A stretch of DNA of 64,000 nucleotides from Cricetomys ansorgei (GCA_026225945.1 JAMJFZ010001816.1:2735501-2799500), one strand, 5' to 3'; positions 23,133-35,092 are shown, numbered from the stretch's first letter. The notes: generated by a model not told the origin, from the letters alone. Numbers and translations are program-made.

Positions 23133-23320
23133 TTTAACAATGGCCAACTCACGTCCAACTTTCATTTACCTGTCCTTCCACCTGCCCCTGCTCCCTACCC
23201 CTTTATTATTTAAAGGTGCATCTCAAACATTTTACTTTTCCATTCCTAACTATTTCAGTAGATATGACAAAGATTACTTTTAAGATGTCGAAACAACACA
23301 AAAATCACTTCCGAGCTGCG
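23133..23320 (+). mobile_element. L1M-like 3' end relic, copy 1 of a local duplicate
   Basis: Begins CTTTAACAATGGCCAACTCA and runs through CCCTTTATTATTTAAAGGTG to the CTTTTAAGATGTCGAAACAA area. The sequence resembles the 3' UTR of an old L1M family. A similar copy lies at 23700-23955. Family assignment is from memory of the consensus style. Confidence 0.5.
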
Positions 23321-23699
23321 CATTTTGCTCAGCACCCGTCCCTCCGTCCCTCCATGGACCACCACCCTTCCGTTCAGTGTGAGATTTCCCCTTGGAATGC
23401 CATTCGGGACCCTGGAGTACCTGCTAAGCTTTGTTCTCATTCTTCTGTAATTATTAGTTCTATGTTGGGGGTGGTGAGGTCGTAAGATGAGTGAGCCCAT
23501 GGCCTCCGTGTTGGATAGGGCTGTGTTTTCCCATAGTGGATAGGACTGTTTTCCCGCTACTGGCTATCAAGATCCCATAGGACAATTCTCTCTATTTAGA
23601 TGCATGCGTTCGGGCTAGAGTGTTTCTAAACATAGATCCCTAGATGTAGAACCGAGCCGGCAAGGGTTATAAACATTTATGGCTTTAAATTTGCATATT

Positions 23700-23955
23700 T
23701 AAAACATTTTTGTTATGGAAATTCCCAAACAAATACACAAGGAGAGTGGCATAATGGGCTCTTACCGTCCGCATTCAGCTTTAACAATGGCCAACTCACA
23801 TCCAACTTCAATTTACCTGCTCTTCTACCTGCCCCCTGCTTCCTACCCCTTTATTATTTAAAGGTACATCACCAACACTTGATTATTCCATTTGTGACTA
23901 TTCGGGAAGGATGACTTTTAAGATGTCACCACAGCACAAAACCACTTCTGCCCTA
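23700..23955 (+). mobile_element. L1M-like 3' end relic, copy 2 of a local duplicate
   Basis: Starts further 5' than copy 1 (AATTCCCAAACAAATACACA, GGCATAATGGGCTCTTACCG) and then repeats CTTTAACAATGGCCAACTCA, CCCTTTATTATTTAAAGGTA and CTTTTAAGATGTCACCACAG. It aligns with copy 1 over about 180 bp, roughly 650 bp downstream, same orientation. Confidence 0.5.
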
Positions 23956-23998
23956 AGAAAATAACCCGATGGCTTCTGTTTTGTTTGTTTCTTTGTTT

Positions 23999-24194
23999 TG
24001 CTGTGAGATCTCCTGTAGCCCAGGCTGGCCTCAAACAGGCTATGTAGTTGAGGATGACCTTGAACTCCTGATACCCCACCTCCACCTGAGATTACAGATA
24101 TGCACAATTCCTGATTTGGCTCATAGCTAACAAACCCAAGGTCTCCTTTACGCCGGGCAAGCATTCTAACACTGGGGCTACATCCTTAGCCCCA
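23999..24194 (-). repeat. B4-type (B1 plus ID) SINE, minus strand
   Basis: A minus-strand B1-like part (GCTGTGAGATCTCCTGTAGC, CCAGGCTGGCCTCAAACAGG) followed by a reverse ID head (GCCGGGCAAGCATTCTAACA, GGGGCTACATCCTTAGCCCC). Confidence 0.75.
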
Positions 24195-24211
24195 AGTAAT
24201 AACTTCTTAAG

Positions 24212-24305
24212 CAGAGCATGGTGAGAAATGCCTGTAATCTCAACACTTAGGGGCTGAGGTAGTTTGGACTACATAGGTGAGACCTTATCTCGAACAAAAA
24301 ATCCT
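24212..24305 (+). repeat. B1-type SINE fragment
   Basis: GAGCATGGTGAGAAATGCCT, GTAATCTCAACACTTAGGGG and GAGACCTTATCTCGAAC show a shortened, diverged plus-strand B1. Confidence 0.7.
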
Positions 24306-25071
24306 TAATATCAAGACCATTTTAAGTTTGAATAGGTTCTCAGAAATAGTTCAAAAATGGCATTTTACCCTTCTACCCACAGTGCTTCTCTTGAGAGAGG
24401 AACTCAGGAGAGAAAGGCAAGACTGAGATGTAAAGCCCAGCAGAATTGAAAGCCTGGCAGGCCCAGTCCCTTAACCCTGCTGCAACAGTCTTGAATAGCA
24501 GCGGACATCAAAAGGCAGCTGAGCCCGTCTCAGAATAAAACAGCTGAGCTAAACAACCAAATCCAAACAGCTGTACGGCCTTGGACTTAGCATTGCATTT
24601 GGACTTAGTGTGACATTAAAATTAGATGTTTTCTATCTCCAGAATTTTTTTTTTTTTTCCTGGCAGAAAAAAACAACTGAAGCATTTCCCTTCACCTATA
24701 AATGTCACGTTCAAGTCATTTGCGCACAGCCTGAAGTAAAATGTTAGTTATCACGGGAATTTGACTGATTGAGTTGTCGCTTGTAAGCTGAGATCCTCTA
24801 TTGTTCTCGTTATTCTGTGCTACTTAATTATTTAGCATTTGCCTGTGTGCTCTGAATACCATCTATGATCCAAAAGAGGAAGCTCGGTAAGCAGATTTTC
24901 CTGAATTTTTTTTTTTTTTTTTTTTTTTGTAAAAAGCAGGAAAGCATTACATTGAATGATTTAAAATTCCTTTTTGTCTCGTAGCTCAAGTGTTGGGCGT
25001 TGGATCTGGAGCCTTCGGCTCCTGGGTAAGGCCTTATCACCAAACTCTACCCTAAGTCCTCTGTGAATTCC

Positions 25072-25905
25072 ATTTTATTTTGAGACAGACTTTCACTAAA
25101 TCTGCAGAGTTGGCGTCCAGCTGGAGACTCTCCAGTTTCTGCCTCCAGACCAGCTGAGGTCACAGGTATGGCCACTGTCACCTCTGTATGGGACATTATA
25201 GTCTTACAAGGAAGAGTTAAAATGCATTTTGCTCGATTTTTAACAATTTAACTATTTAGTTCGTTGGGTTTTCTGAGACAGGATTTCACTCTGGAGCATG
25301 AATTGGTCTGGAACTTGCTATGTAGCCCAGGCTGGCCTTGAACACATGGCAATCCTCTTGCTTCAGTGTCCTGATGCTGAGGTTGCAGGCGTGAGCCCCT
25401 ATAGGCTTGCATTTTATTCTTTTTTGTTTACTGTATTCAGTTTTGATCACTAAATAATTATCAAGCCAGGCATGGTGGCACACACCTTTAGTCCCTGCAG
25501 AGGCAAAGGCAGAGGCAGGTAGGTTTCTGTGAGTTTGAGGCCAGCCTGAGCTACATGGTGAATTGAACCCAGGAGCTCATACAAACTCAGACAAGTGCTC
25601 CACCTCCGGCTTGTTTAAAATTCATCTATCAATCTATATATTTATTTATTTATTTATTTATTAATGTATTTATTTACTTATTATTTTGAGACACTGTCTT
25701 GCTATTTAGCCCTGGCTGGCCTGCTACTTGCTTTGTAGTCGAGAGGAGCCTTGAACTTGTGGCAATCCTGTGGCCTCTGCTTCCTGGCTATTGAGATTAT
25801 GGTGTGTGCCACCATACTGGGTCTTCTTTCTTTCTTTTTACATTGGAGCCAGGTTCTTACTGAGTTGCCCAGGCTAGCATTGAACTTGGTATCCTCTTGG
25901 ATCCA
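25072..25905. repeat. Cluster of B1 SINE copies with a (TTTA)n tract
   Basis: At least four diverged B1 pieces lie close together: minus strand at 25072-25185, 25271-25412, 25685-25825 and 25828-25905, and plus strand at 25465-25560 (AGCCAGGCATGGTGGCACAC). A (TTTA)n tract occupies 25638-25682, at the A-tail side of the minus copy. Nested or adjacent insertions are likely; individual ends are approximate. Confidence 0.75.
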
Positions 25906-26343
25906 TCACAGTGGAAAGAATTCCAGGGTGCTTCCGTCCTTTCTGAGAAAAGTTAATAGTGAAGCTGAGTGCGTTGGGTGCACACCTGTGAAGACAACTT
26001 CAGAGGAGGAAGAGGAAGTAGGGGGATCCTGAGGGGTTTTTAGGTTGGTCTGCTCGATTTATCCTGTTGCAAAGAAAGTTTATATGATATGCTGATTTTC
26101 TTTACACTTGTAAAATATTGTGTGTGTGCTGTACAGCATATAGTTAAGGTGCGTGAAGCAAAGAAAGATTCTTGTAGTTTTACCACTTAGTTTTCAGCTT
26201 CCCCTAGGGAAACCACCATCCCTGCTCTGGTGATCCTAAGTCCCTTGTGCAGATTTGCTGCTGTCTGGGACATACTTCCTTAATCTGTTTTGTTTCTCAC
26301 ACATGTCATAATAACTCTCCTATGTCATTAAATAATTTACTTA

Positions 26344-26440
26344 AAAAATTTTGTCTTGAGACAGGATCTTACTATGTAGCCCCGGGCTGGCTCCACAGTC
26401 CAAATCCTCCTGCCTCTGTCTCCTGGGTGCTGGATGACCC
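26344..26440 (-). repeat. B1 SINE fragment
   Basis: Minus-strand B1: GTCTTGAGACAGGATCTTAC, TATGTAGCCCCGGGCTGGC and CTCCTGCCTCTGTCTCCTGG. The distal part is lost. Confidence 0.75.
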
Positions 26441-26460
26441 CCGAGCACCACTGAGTATGC

Positions 26461-27174
26461 TATAGTGAATGACGTTCCTCAGAAGGGCTCTGGCCTTTTT
26501 CTCTATTCTACACAAGTGCATTTTGAGTTGGGAAACTGTCTGGAGCCAGCAAGAGAAGAAACTCGAGACCAAAGCTTCCAAATTCTGTGGGATAAAACAC
26601 CATTCTCAAGTTTTCTAAAACATTGTGAATTGATAGTTTTGAAAAAAAAAGAAGTAAGAAAGATTATATAATAGAAATATTGTCAATAAAATATTAAATA
26701 TTTTATAGAAAACTGGTATGCAGCCTTTTCTATTATTAGAGGAATAAATGTAAAAGAAATTGATCTATAAGTTTGTGTTTATTCTCAGTGGTCCAGACCC
26801 AGAAATAGTTACACAGAGGACTCTTGTTTACACCACTTGAGTCACCCAGACAGGAGGCTACTTTTCACAGACAGTCAATAGAGGAAAGGTTAAGCAATAA
26901 GCTGACTTTGCTATTTGAGATTAAAGCCAACAACATTCAGCTGTCTCTCATCTTCCACGCATAAGAAGGCCCGGAAGGAACTCTGGGATGAGTTCGGTGG
27001 AAGATCATCGTCTGCCCGTGAGATCATCCTACACGTCAGTTCCATGTTCAAGAAAGAGCGTGCACGAGAGAGCTGTCTGGCATTCTACCCTTCCTCCTGC
27101 ACAGACACATTCAAGAATGATTCACACTCTTGCTTTTACTCAGATCAATTCTTTCTAGCAACATAAAACATAAT
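26461..27174. other. Unique intergenic sequence
   Basis: No named repeat and no supported gene. An 83-residue open frame at 26915-27166 has no recognisable domain and was not called. Confidence 0.5.
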
Positions 27175-27470
27175 GGAGACCAGATGTGATCGCATGGCCC
27201 TGTCATCCCGGCATCTGGGAGGCAGAGGCAGGAGTAGAGAGTTACAAGTTGAGGCTGGTCACATATGAGATTTTGTCTCCAAGAAGAAGAAAAAGGAAGG
27301 AAGAGGAGGAGAAAGTGGTAGTGGTCTGTCATGGGAGTACAAGTTTATAATCCCAGAATTTAGGAGGCAGAGGCAGAAGGATCGCCTCGAGTTTGAGGTC
27401 GCCCTGGTTTACACAGTGAGTACCAGGCCAGTTGCGGCTACAGAGAGAAATACTGTCTTTTAAAAACGGG
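27175..27470 (+). repeat. Two tandem B1-type SINEs
   Basis: Two plus-strand copies in a row: 27175-27300 (CATCTGGGAGGCAGAGGCAG, then an A/G-rich tail) and 27322-27470 (TTATAATCCCAGAATTTAGG, GAGGCAGAGGCAGAAGGATC, CCAGGCCAGTTGCGGCTACA). Both are diverged by different amounts, so independent insertions are likely. Confidence 0.8.
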
Positions 27471-28195
27471 CTGTAACTAAGGACACAGAATCAAAGAATA
27501 GAATTTGATTAATGTACCACACCTATGTGGAATTTTATCTTCTGGGTATACCATCGCCGTAATCAAGATAGTGAATACCCAGCACACCAAAGCCTCCTTC
27601 AGCCCACTCAAGAGTTCTGTTCTCTGAAGATCCTGTCCCTCCCCACTACTGGGCAATCTGTTTTCTGTCAGTATAATCTCATTTTCGTTTTGAAGGATCT
27701 TATGTCAACGGCACCACGCTAATTGTGCTCTTTCCTTCTGGCTTCTTGTAATCATTTTCAGGATTAAGTGATTATTTTCAGATTCATACAATGGATGGAT
27801 CCATCGTTTATTCACTGTACTGCCGACTGGGTCCCATTAAGCCGCGTGCACTGCGGCTTGCTCTCATGTGTTTGCTTTGTTCCGTGTTCTCGCTGTGATG
27901 CACGAAGCTCTTACCAGCACCAGTGATACAAGTTTTTATGTCAATGCAAGCTTTCTTTTCTCTTGGCTAAACACCGAGGAGGAATCAAATGGTTGCTTCA
28001 GTTCCGGTTATTCCACCGCAGTTCCAATACTTGGCTAGTTCTCTGGTTTGTAGTCATTCTACTAAGCACGAAGGGTCATCACCCAGAGGGAGGGTTCAGT
28101 GGACACCTCCATAATCATGGCGGTCCTGTTAGTTACTGTTTAGCCATCATCTTTGATGAAAAAGTTCAAATCTTTTGCTCACTTAAAATAGTCTT

Positions 28196-28325
28196 TTGTT
28201 GGGTGCTGTGGTGCACATCTGTAATCCTGGTATTAGAGAGGCTGAGACAGGAGGATCACTTGTAGATCAAGGCCAGCCTAGGATGTAGTGTGAGGCCTTG
28301 TCTCAAAAACAAAACAAAACAAAAG
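28196..28325 (+). repeat. B1/B4-type SINE
   Basis: TGGGTGCTGTGGTGCACATC, TGTAATCCTGGTATTAGAGA, GATCACTTGTAGATCAAGGC and CCTTGTCTCAAAAAC, ending in an A-rich tail into which the next B3 is set. Confidence 0.8.
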
Positions 28326-28482
28326 CAAAGGGCCAACAAGAGGACTCAGCAGATGAAGGTGCTTGCTACCACCTGACAACTCTAGTTCAATCCCTGAGCC
28401 CCCACATGGTAGAAGGAGAGACCTGGTTGCCGCTAGTTTTCCTCTGACCCTACCCCACACACGCACACACACACACACACCA
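28326..28482 (+). repeat. B3 SINE with (CA)n tail
   Basis: GGGCCAACAAGAGGACTCAG head, TCTAGTTCAATCCCTGAGCC box B, CCCACATGGTAGAAGGAGAG, a TCCTCTGACCC block and a short (CA)n at about 28459-28480. Confidence 0.85.
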
Positions 28483-29486
28483 AATCAAATGCAAAAGAAT
28501 TTAAAAAGCAACAACAACCAAAACAAGAAACAAACTAAATTAAGACATTAAGAAAAAAACTGTTGTATTCTAAGTTCTTTGTATGCTTAGATGCAAGTCC
28601 TTTATCACATATGTAATTTGTAGGGTTTTTTTTTCTCCCAGTCAATAATGTTTCAGTTGTGATGAATAGAATTGGATTGACTTCAGATGACTACCACTAG
28701 TGAGAAGCCCAGATCTAGAATAAAAAAATTTTAAAAAGCAACATAATTGATTAAAGTCACTGGTAGTGACATCTTCCCTCATCAGTTGCATACTAGGGAG
28801 AGGAGAGATAGCTGTTTTTATTGAGGATGAAACATATCTGATCACTTTTAAGGCCAGAGTTAACACTGCAAGCCTCTGATCTATCGCATGATGTTGGTAT
28901 TAACCTCAGGACACCCAGGGAGATAAGGAAAGGTAGAGAATGTACCAGCCAAAAGCAGAAGTCTAGAAACTCAGAGTTCCTGAAATACTCTGCACTGGGT
29001 TTGTATGCTGAGGATGTCTAGGCAAGTGAGATGCCTTTGGTCAGGGCTGTCGTCACTTGATGTCAGAGGGAGGAAGGGCAGCTGGTTGCCTCATGGTTCT
29101 AGAGACCTTAGGTGTTGGCCTCTCAACACCTATCTTCACATTCACATAGTTTTCCTTGTGTGTCTGTGACCTAACCTCTGCCTTAACGTAGAACTGGGAA
29201 ATCCAACCCAGGGGTCCTGTACTTGCGTATGATAGACAGCTATCCTCCCCAGCCCATCCCCCAACACTGGGCTCCATCTCCAGCCTGGTCCTATTCATCA
29301 AGCATACCGATGATGATGGCACAGAGCTCACTCTAATGATCTTTAACTGTAATATGTCTTTAAAGACCCTGTCTCACTGCTGGGAATAGAACTCAACTAG
29401 TAAAGTATGTATGAAGCCCTGGGTACATGTTCATTCTGTGGCTAGCCTGGTCTTCATAAGACCCTGTCTCAAAAATAAATAAATAC

Positions 29487-29630
29487 AGCCGGGTGGTGGT
29501 GGCTCACGCCTTTAATCCCAGCACTCTGGAGGCAGAGGCAGGCAGATCTCTATGAGTCGGAGGCCAACCTGGTCTACAGAGTGAGTTCCAGGGCAGCCAG
29601 AGTTACAACAGAGAAACCCTATCTTGAAAT

Positions 29631-29670
<40 letters not shown>

Positions 29671-29676
29671 ATAGAA

Positions 29677-29716
<40 letters not shown>

Positions 29717-29735
29717 ATAGAATTAAATAAAAAAA
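29487..29735 (+). repeat. B1 SINE with long (AAAT)n tail
   Basis: Full-length B1 from GCCGGGTGGTGGTGGCTCAC to CTATCTTGAAATTT, followed by about 100 bp of (AAAT)n. The tail is interrupted twice by AGAATT (29673-29678 and 29719-29724, 46 bp apart), so the tail itself looks duplicated. Confidence 0.92.
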
Positions 29736-29744
29736 AAATATACA

Positions 29745-29885
29745 TATCTTTATGTATGTGGGATATACACCTGTGATCCCAACACTTGGGAGGCTGAGAT
29801 AGGAAGACTAGAGCATCATTATCTGGAGACTAACCTGGGCTACATTGTTAGACAATCTCTAAAAGAATAGACTCTGTCTCCAAAT
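29745..29885 (+). repeat. B1/B4-type SINE
   Basis: TGTGATCCCAACACTTGGGA, GGCTGAGATAGGAAGACTAG and AACCTGGGCTACATTGTTAG. Diverged plus-strand copy next to the previous B1. Confidence 0.75.
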
Positions 29886-30332
29886 ACACATTCTGAGGCA
29901 CTGGAGATTAAGATTTTAAAACACAATTTATCCGGAACAATACAACCACCTGAATGGAATGTGTTTCTAATCCAGTCTACAGCAGCATAGCTTCAAAGTG
30001 AGGAGACTTCTTGGGTGGTTTGAAGAATGAGCCCGCCAGCTTGGTGGCATGTAGTTGTACAGTCTCTTAGTAACTCATTCTGTCCTGGTCCACTCGTCCC
30101 GTACTCTTCCCGGGCAATTGTACAGCCGGTTCCTGAGCTCTGTTCAGTGTATGGGGTCACTCCACCTTGGCCCTCTTCATCTACTGGACAGGACAGTTGT
30201 TTGTTGGGACTTATCAGTGTGCTGTGGGACCTTGGGTGGTATTCTTGGCCTTGGCCCATTAGAGGCTAGCACCTAGACCGTCACTGAGAATTCTCGTTCT
30301 GTATAACATTTCCTTTTTTAGTTCCCTCAAGG

Positions 30333-30455
30333 AAGCTGGGCATATTGCTGCGCCCCTATAATCTTAGCACTTGGGTGGTGGAGGCAGAGAGAAGTTCAAG
30401 GCCACCCTTGGTTACACAGAGAGTGTAAGGCTACACAGAGCTACATAATCAGACA
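30333..30455 (+). repeat. B1 SINE, diverged
   Basis: GCTGGGCATATTGCTGCGCC start, ATAATCTTAGCACTTGGGTG, AAGTTCAAGGCCACCCTTGG and a truncated end. Confidence 0.7.
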
Positions 30456-31429
30456 TCAATGTCTGCTCAGCAGCCTCTACTGTTTACTGGATTCTATTTC
30501 CCACGAGTCTTGTTTATATAAGGATTAACTTGATGTCCTTTCTGCCCTGCACATATCTCCATCTGTCCTTTCTCTCCATCTTGCTCCTTCTCCTCTGTCC
30601 ATGTGGGTCAGTGCCTAAATCCACCGATTAAGAATTGACCTAATCTAAAAAGCCAAGAAGTGACACCGCAAGCATTACTGACAATAAGGTGTTCAAAAGG
30701 CAATGGGAATAACTCAGTTCACTTCTCAGGTTGTGTTTGCACCTTACGCAGGAATAGTTATTTGATAACTCACTGGAGGATTCTTGAAGAGAACTTTAAG
30801 CAGTGATGATAGGTTCAAACAAATATTTGTAGAATGTAGGTATTTCTGCCTAGTGGTTACATTGTATGACGTTGGTCCTATTCTAGCTCAATGACAGGTA
30901 AATGGTCCTTTGTGAATTCTAAGTCATTCCTTTCTATTATCTGCTTAACATTGGAGGTGAGCACACAGCAAATCCATCGGATAGCAGTATTTTTCTTGCA
31001 GGATTATTGGGACATTTCAAATAGATAACTCACGTTAAGTCCTGAGAATGGAGCCATCACTGAGAAAGGGTTCCAGGGCATCAGCCATTGTTGCAAACTC
31101 ATCAAACAGAAACTGAATTCCAGTTTTGACAGGTGCACCGAGCAAGGGGGATACGGCTGAGCCAAAGGTAGCAGTTATGAAAACAGTATTAGGGATTAAT
31201 AACGCCCTGGTATTAGTAGTTACAGTTTACTGTACCCGTCATAGCTACACGCTTAGGGCCCTTTTATTTACTGTTTCTCTTGTCCTTCACAAACATCTTG
31301 CACAAATATACCTTACATGTCTGTCTCATTTCATCAGTGAGAAGCAGATGGCCCTGAAATAAGAAGCGGGAAAGGTCTATGCACATCATGTTTTTCCTTC
31401 TCTTTTGTTCATTTGAACTCTACCTTGTT
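30456..31429. other. Unique intergenic sequence
   Basis: About 1 kb with no SINE and no supported reading frame; a few stretches look like very old MIR/L2 debris but cannot be named. Confidence 0.5.
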
Positions 31430-31680
31430 CTTTAGTTTCAGCTCTAAGGCCACTTCCTGTGAGGATGTTCTAGCCTTCACCCCCAGCCCCAGACAGGCTG
31501 GGTCCTTCCTTTACGTGCCTAATACCAGAGTACATGATTGTTCAATGCTCATGCTATGGTGAGTATGTTACTCATGTGCTATTTTTCATTTCTTAGGCAG
31601 TTTTTATCTTTCTGAAGGCAGGAGCTCTCCCTGTGTTTTCAATACTCAGTACATGGCAAGAATTCGATGAGTATCCTTCT
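31430..31680 (+). mobile_element. L2-like relic
   Basis: The 3' part (GAAGGCAGGAGCTCTCCCTG, AATACTCAGTACATGGCAAG, TTCGATGAGTAT) follows the ending pattern of mammalian L2 elements, in which a GGCAGGGGCTGTGTCTT-like block precedes a CTCAATAAAT-like end. Old and diverged. Confidence 0.5.
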
Positions 31681-31693
31681 TTAAGAAAAGAGA

Positions 31694-31833
31694 AGCCAGG
31701 CAGTGGTGGCATTCGCCTTCAATCTCAGCAGAGGCTGTGAGTTCGAGGCCAGCGTGGTCTACAGAGTGAGTTCCAGGACAGCCAGAGTAACAACAGAGAA
31801 ACTCTGTCTTGAAAAACCAAAAAAAAAAAAAAA
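31694..31833 (+). repeat. B1 SINE
   Basis: AGCCAGGCAGTGGTGGCATT start, a deletion across the GGAGGCAGAGGCAG box, GAGTTCGAGGCCAGCGTGGT, CCAGGACAGCCAGAGTAACA and a poly-A tail. An ID-like minus fragment follows at 31835-31915. Confidence 0.88.
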
Positions 31834-32744
31834 AGTTCTGTAGTCTGTGGGACTAGAACCCAGGGCCTTGTGAGTGCTAAGTAAATGTTCTACACACTGC
31901 ATAGCGAGACCCCTGAATCTCTCTTGAGTAAGTGAACAAATGTAGGAAGGGATACTGGGACTGCCAGGTAAATGATACTGAGGTCACATCCCAAAAAGGA
32001 TTCAGACTCCAAGCTTGAGTAAACCCGTTATTTATTCTGTCTGTACTAGGGAGCAAGGGAACGTTTTTGAACATAAGCAGCTAGTCTTGGAATCCAGGTT
32101 AAAGCTTCAGGAAAGGACTCGAGGACTCCGGGAGGCTCCTGTGGAAACACGGGAGATAGACAGGTGGTGACAACCTGAACTGGGTTATGTCAGAAAAATG
32201 GTCCGGTTTACACATTTAACCCTGGAAACTTTAGTGGGAAGCTAAGGAATCTTATTTTTAGTTGTCAGCCCCCCAAATCCCCCACTGAAAACTGGAACTT
32301 AAATAAGAAATTCTAAGGTTCTCAGTACCTGGTGGTCTGTTTAAAAAAGCAAAAACAAGAACAAAAACTTTCCCATTGCTCCTGCCTGGTAGCAGGCATT
32401 TTTCTGAGTGCTCTGATCTTTTGGAGAAGGGACGAGACACAGTGTGCCTTGAACCTGTGGCACCCAGCACGGAGCTCAGCAGATGGGTGCTCACTGTTGA
32501 AAGTTGCCTCTCAAAAACACTCAGTTTTGCAGTGTTTGATTTAGTGGCTCTCCGTAATTACACCCGTGTTCTTAAGCCCGCCTAACTGTCCTTATTCAGA
32601 GAAAAATGAAGCCTCTCCGTCTGGTGCTTAAAAGTGGATGGTGTCCTTTCTCTCACCAAATGACACTGTACATCCTTTAAAATTAGATTTAATTTAGCCG
32701 AGGTATAGTGCCATCCCCCATCCCTGTTCCCGATAGCTTTCGTC

Positions 32745-33297
32745 TGGTTGGTTTTCTTCCTGGACAGGGGTGTCTTGTAGTCCTGCACTAAACTTGCTAC
32801 GTAGCTAAGGATGATCTTGAATTCCTGATTCTCCTGTCTCCACACTCCACAGCTGGGATTACAGATGTGAACCAACAAGCTTGGCTCCCAGCTAAATTTT
32901 AATTTTCCACCTTCTCTTCACACGTGCTGCTGGCCACCTACTACAAACCACTTTAAGTAGGCCTACCTAAAAGTTAAAGCTATTAAATTGTCCCAGGCCT
33001 GCACACCAGCCTGTGGCAAGATCCTCAGAGAAAGAGAGTCTCGCTAAGGTTTTTTAGACAAACTCTAAGTGGTCTGGGCTAATGTTGAACTCGCTGTGTG
33101 GCCCGCGACGGTCTCTTCCGGTAAGCTTAACTCAGCCTGCTGACTGCTGAGGTTCCAACCTGCAGCACTGTGACTAGCTTGGTCTTGGCTTTTTAAATAA
33201 ATCAGGTTGAAGCTGAGGCAGGGTGTCAGCTGCTAGTTCAAGGCCACCCTAAGCTACAGTATTTGAGCCCTGCCTCAGGAAAAAAAAAAAAAAAATC
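32745..33297. repeat. Cluster of three B1-type SINEs
   Basis: Minus copies at 32745-32885 (ACAGCTGGGATTACAGATGT) and about 33040-33185 (diverged), and a plus copy at 33205-33297 (GAAGCTGAGGCAGGGTGTCA, GTTCAAGGCCACCCTAAGCT) ending in poly-A. The plus copy is truncated at its 5' side. Confidence 0.7.
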
Positions 33298-34189
33298 TAA
33301 TCTAGGTTTCGTGTCTTAAATCTGGTGGGGGTCAGAGGAACCATTCCTGCTGAATAGACTCGAATTTTGGATGTAGAGGCGTGCCACGTGGGCTTCTCAG
33401 GGCTTAAGAATCTGGGATTTACAAGTGTTCTAGTCTAATCTTTTGGTATAGCCCCTTCACTGTAAATTCTGATGGAGACAGGGAGGAGGACCACGTGCTT
33501 TGTCCTGATTCTGTCCTCCAGCCTTATCTATGCAATTTCTCTCCTATCTGGAGCTTCTTGGGGCTTACTCACTCAATGACTCTGGTAGTCTAAGATTTGT
33601 CCTATCATTTGTATCAAAAAGCAAGAATTTCCAATTTGAATTCCTTTATTTTACAATCTTGGAATGGTTATCAGTCTCAGAGGTCATTCCAAGGGACAAG
33701 TAAAATTTGAAGACTATCGTAAATATCCGAAGGGCAAGCAAGGATATCAAGATTAGCAGTTCTCAGAACAGTGGCCAGCAAAAAATCATGTGTCCTCTGG
33801 AGATACCGGAGGTGGGAGAGTAGGCTGAGGGGGTGGTGGTGGTACATGCGTGTGTGTGTTGGGGGGAGGGCGTCAGGGGCTGCACATGAGAAAATGAAGA
33901 GATATCAGAAAGCATATGGAGAGTAGTTCTGGAGAAGACAGGATGCAGAAGGACCACACAGCACACTGCTCCTGCCACAAGGAGTTAATTTACTCCTTGG
34001 ACAGCTCTGAGTCATCCTTCTGGGAGCCTGATCTGAAGCCAGCACAGGCCTGCACTCACAGGGCCCTTAATCTGGGGGCATAGTCAGAAACACGTCACAA
34101 TAGAGAATGATAAATCTAACAATAGAGGGAGGCCCCAAGAGTAACTTCAGAGTATGCTAAAATATGCTAGTGCCAGTGACATCCGTCTG
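33298..34189. other. Unique intergenic sequence with an AP-1 motif
   Basis: No gene and no clear SINE. There is a G-rich stretch near 33827-33880 and a TGAGTCA heptamer at 34008-34014. Nothing else stands out. Confidence 0.5.
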
Positions 34190-34397
34190 CAATGATCCAG
34201 GGGTTTGTAGAGCCCCTACATTTGTCTGTGGGTGGTGAGGTGCAGAGGGGCGCGAATGTGCCTGGGTGCACAAATGGAGGTTAAAGGACAGTTGGCAGGA
34301 GTTGGCTCTCTCCTACTACCAAATGGGTACGGGGATCTATTTCAAGTGGTTAGGTTTGTCAACGATATCTTTACCTGCTAAGCCACCTCCTAGGTTC
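34190..34397 (-). repeat. B3 SINE, minus strand
   Basis: Plus-strand text runs GTGCAGAGGGGCGCGAATGT, GAGGTTAAAGGACAGTTGGC, GGAGTTGGCTCTCTCCTACT and ends in GCTAAGCCACCTCC, which is a B3 read backwards. Confidence 0.75.
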
Positions 34398-34419
34398 TCT
34401 CTCTCTCTCCCTGCCTCAC

Positions 34420-34582
34420 GCTCTCTCTTTCTGGTTTTTCAAGACAGGGTCTCTCTATTATAACTCTGGCTGTCCTGGAATTCACTCTTTATACCAGGCT
34501 GGCCTCAAACTCACAGAGATCCGCCTGCCTCTGCCTCCCTGGTGCTGGGATTAAAGGCATGTGCCACCACCACCTGGCTTTC
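34420..34582 (-). repeat. B1 SINE, full length
   Basis: CAAGACAGGGTCTCTCTATT, GGCTGTCCTGGAATTCACTC, CCAGGCTGGCCTCAAACTCA, GCCTGCCTCTGCCTCCCTGG and TGGGATTAAAGGCATGTGCC in order. Low divergence compared with most copies in the window. It follows a (CT)n tract. Confidence 0.93.
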
Positions 34583-34732
34583 TCTCTCTTATTAGCACAA
34601 GAAATAGCTGCTAAGCGAGAATACATGAGCAGAGAACCACATCCATCACATCCAGTCGTTTTTCAGTGATACTTCTAGTATGGAGCAGATGTTTTCAAGT
34701 AGTTACTGAGAAGGGTATAATAAAGAAGCAGG

Positions 34733-34870
34733 AACTGGGTGTGGGCACGTGTACCTGTAACACCAGCACTTTCGGAGTGCAGGCAGGAGGATCAGCACTT
34801 TCAAGACCCCTCAACTCTACAGTGTGTTGAAGACCAACCCGGGCTACATGAGATCCTATTTTAACCTCCT
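34733..34870 (+). repeat. B1/B4-type SINE, diverged
   Basis: GGGTGTGGGCACGTGTACCT, AACACCAGCACTTTCGGAGT, GCAGGCAGGAGGATCAGCAC and CCGGGCTACATGAGATCCTA. Confidence 0.7.
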
Positions 34871-35092
34871 CCTAAGAGAAAAGCGAGTTTTATGTTAAAG
34901 GTGAAAACTTCTGTGAGCTGATTTAATGAATAAATATGTGCAATTACTACAGCAAAGCCAAACTCCCTTATAAATATCTAAGGAAAGAGACACACTGAGT
35001 ACCCTGTCTTGATCATCATATGCTGTATTGATTTACTGAGTTATGATAGGTCCAATATAATCATGCACATAAAATTAAAAATAGAGTTGAAA

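Noticed and set aside
26915..27166. 83-residue open frame in unique sequence
   Set aside because: No domain or family resemblance, no splice or promoter evidence; length is not unusual for chance.
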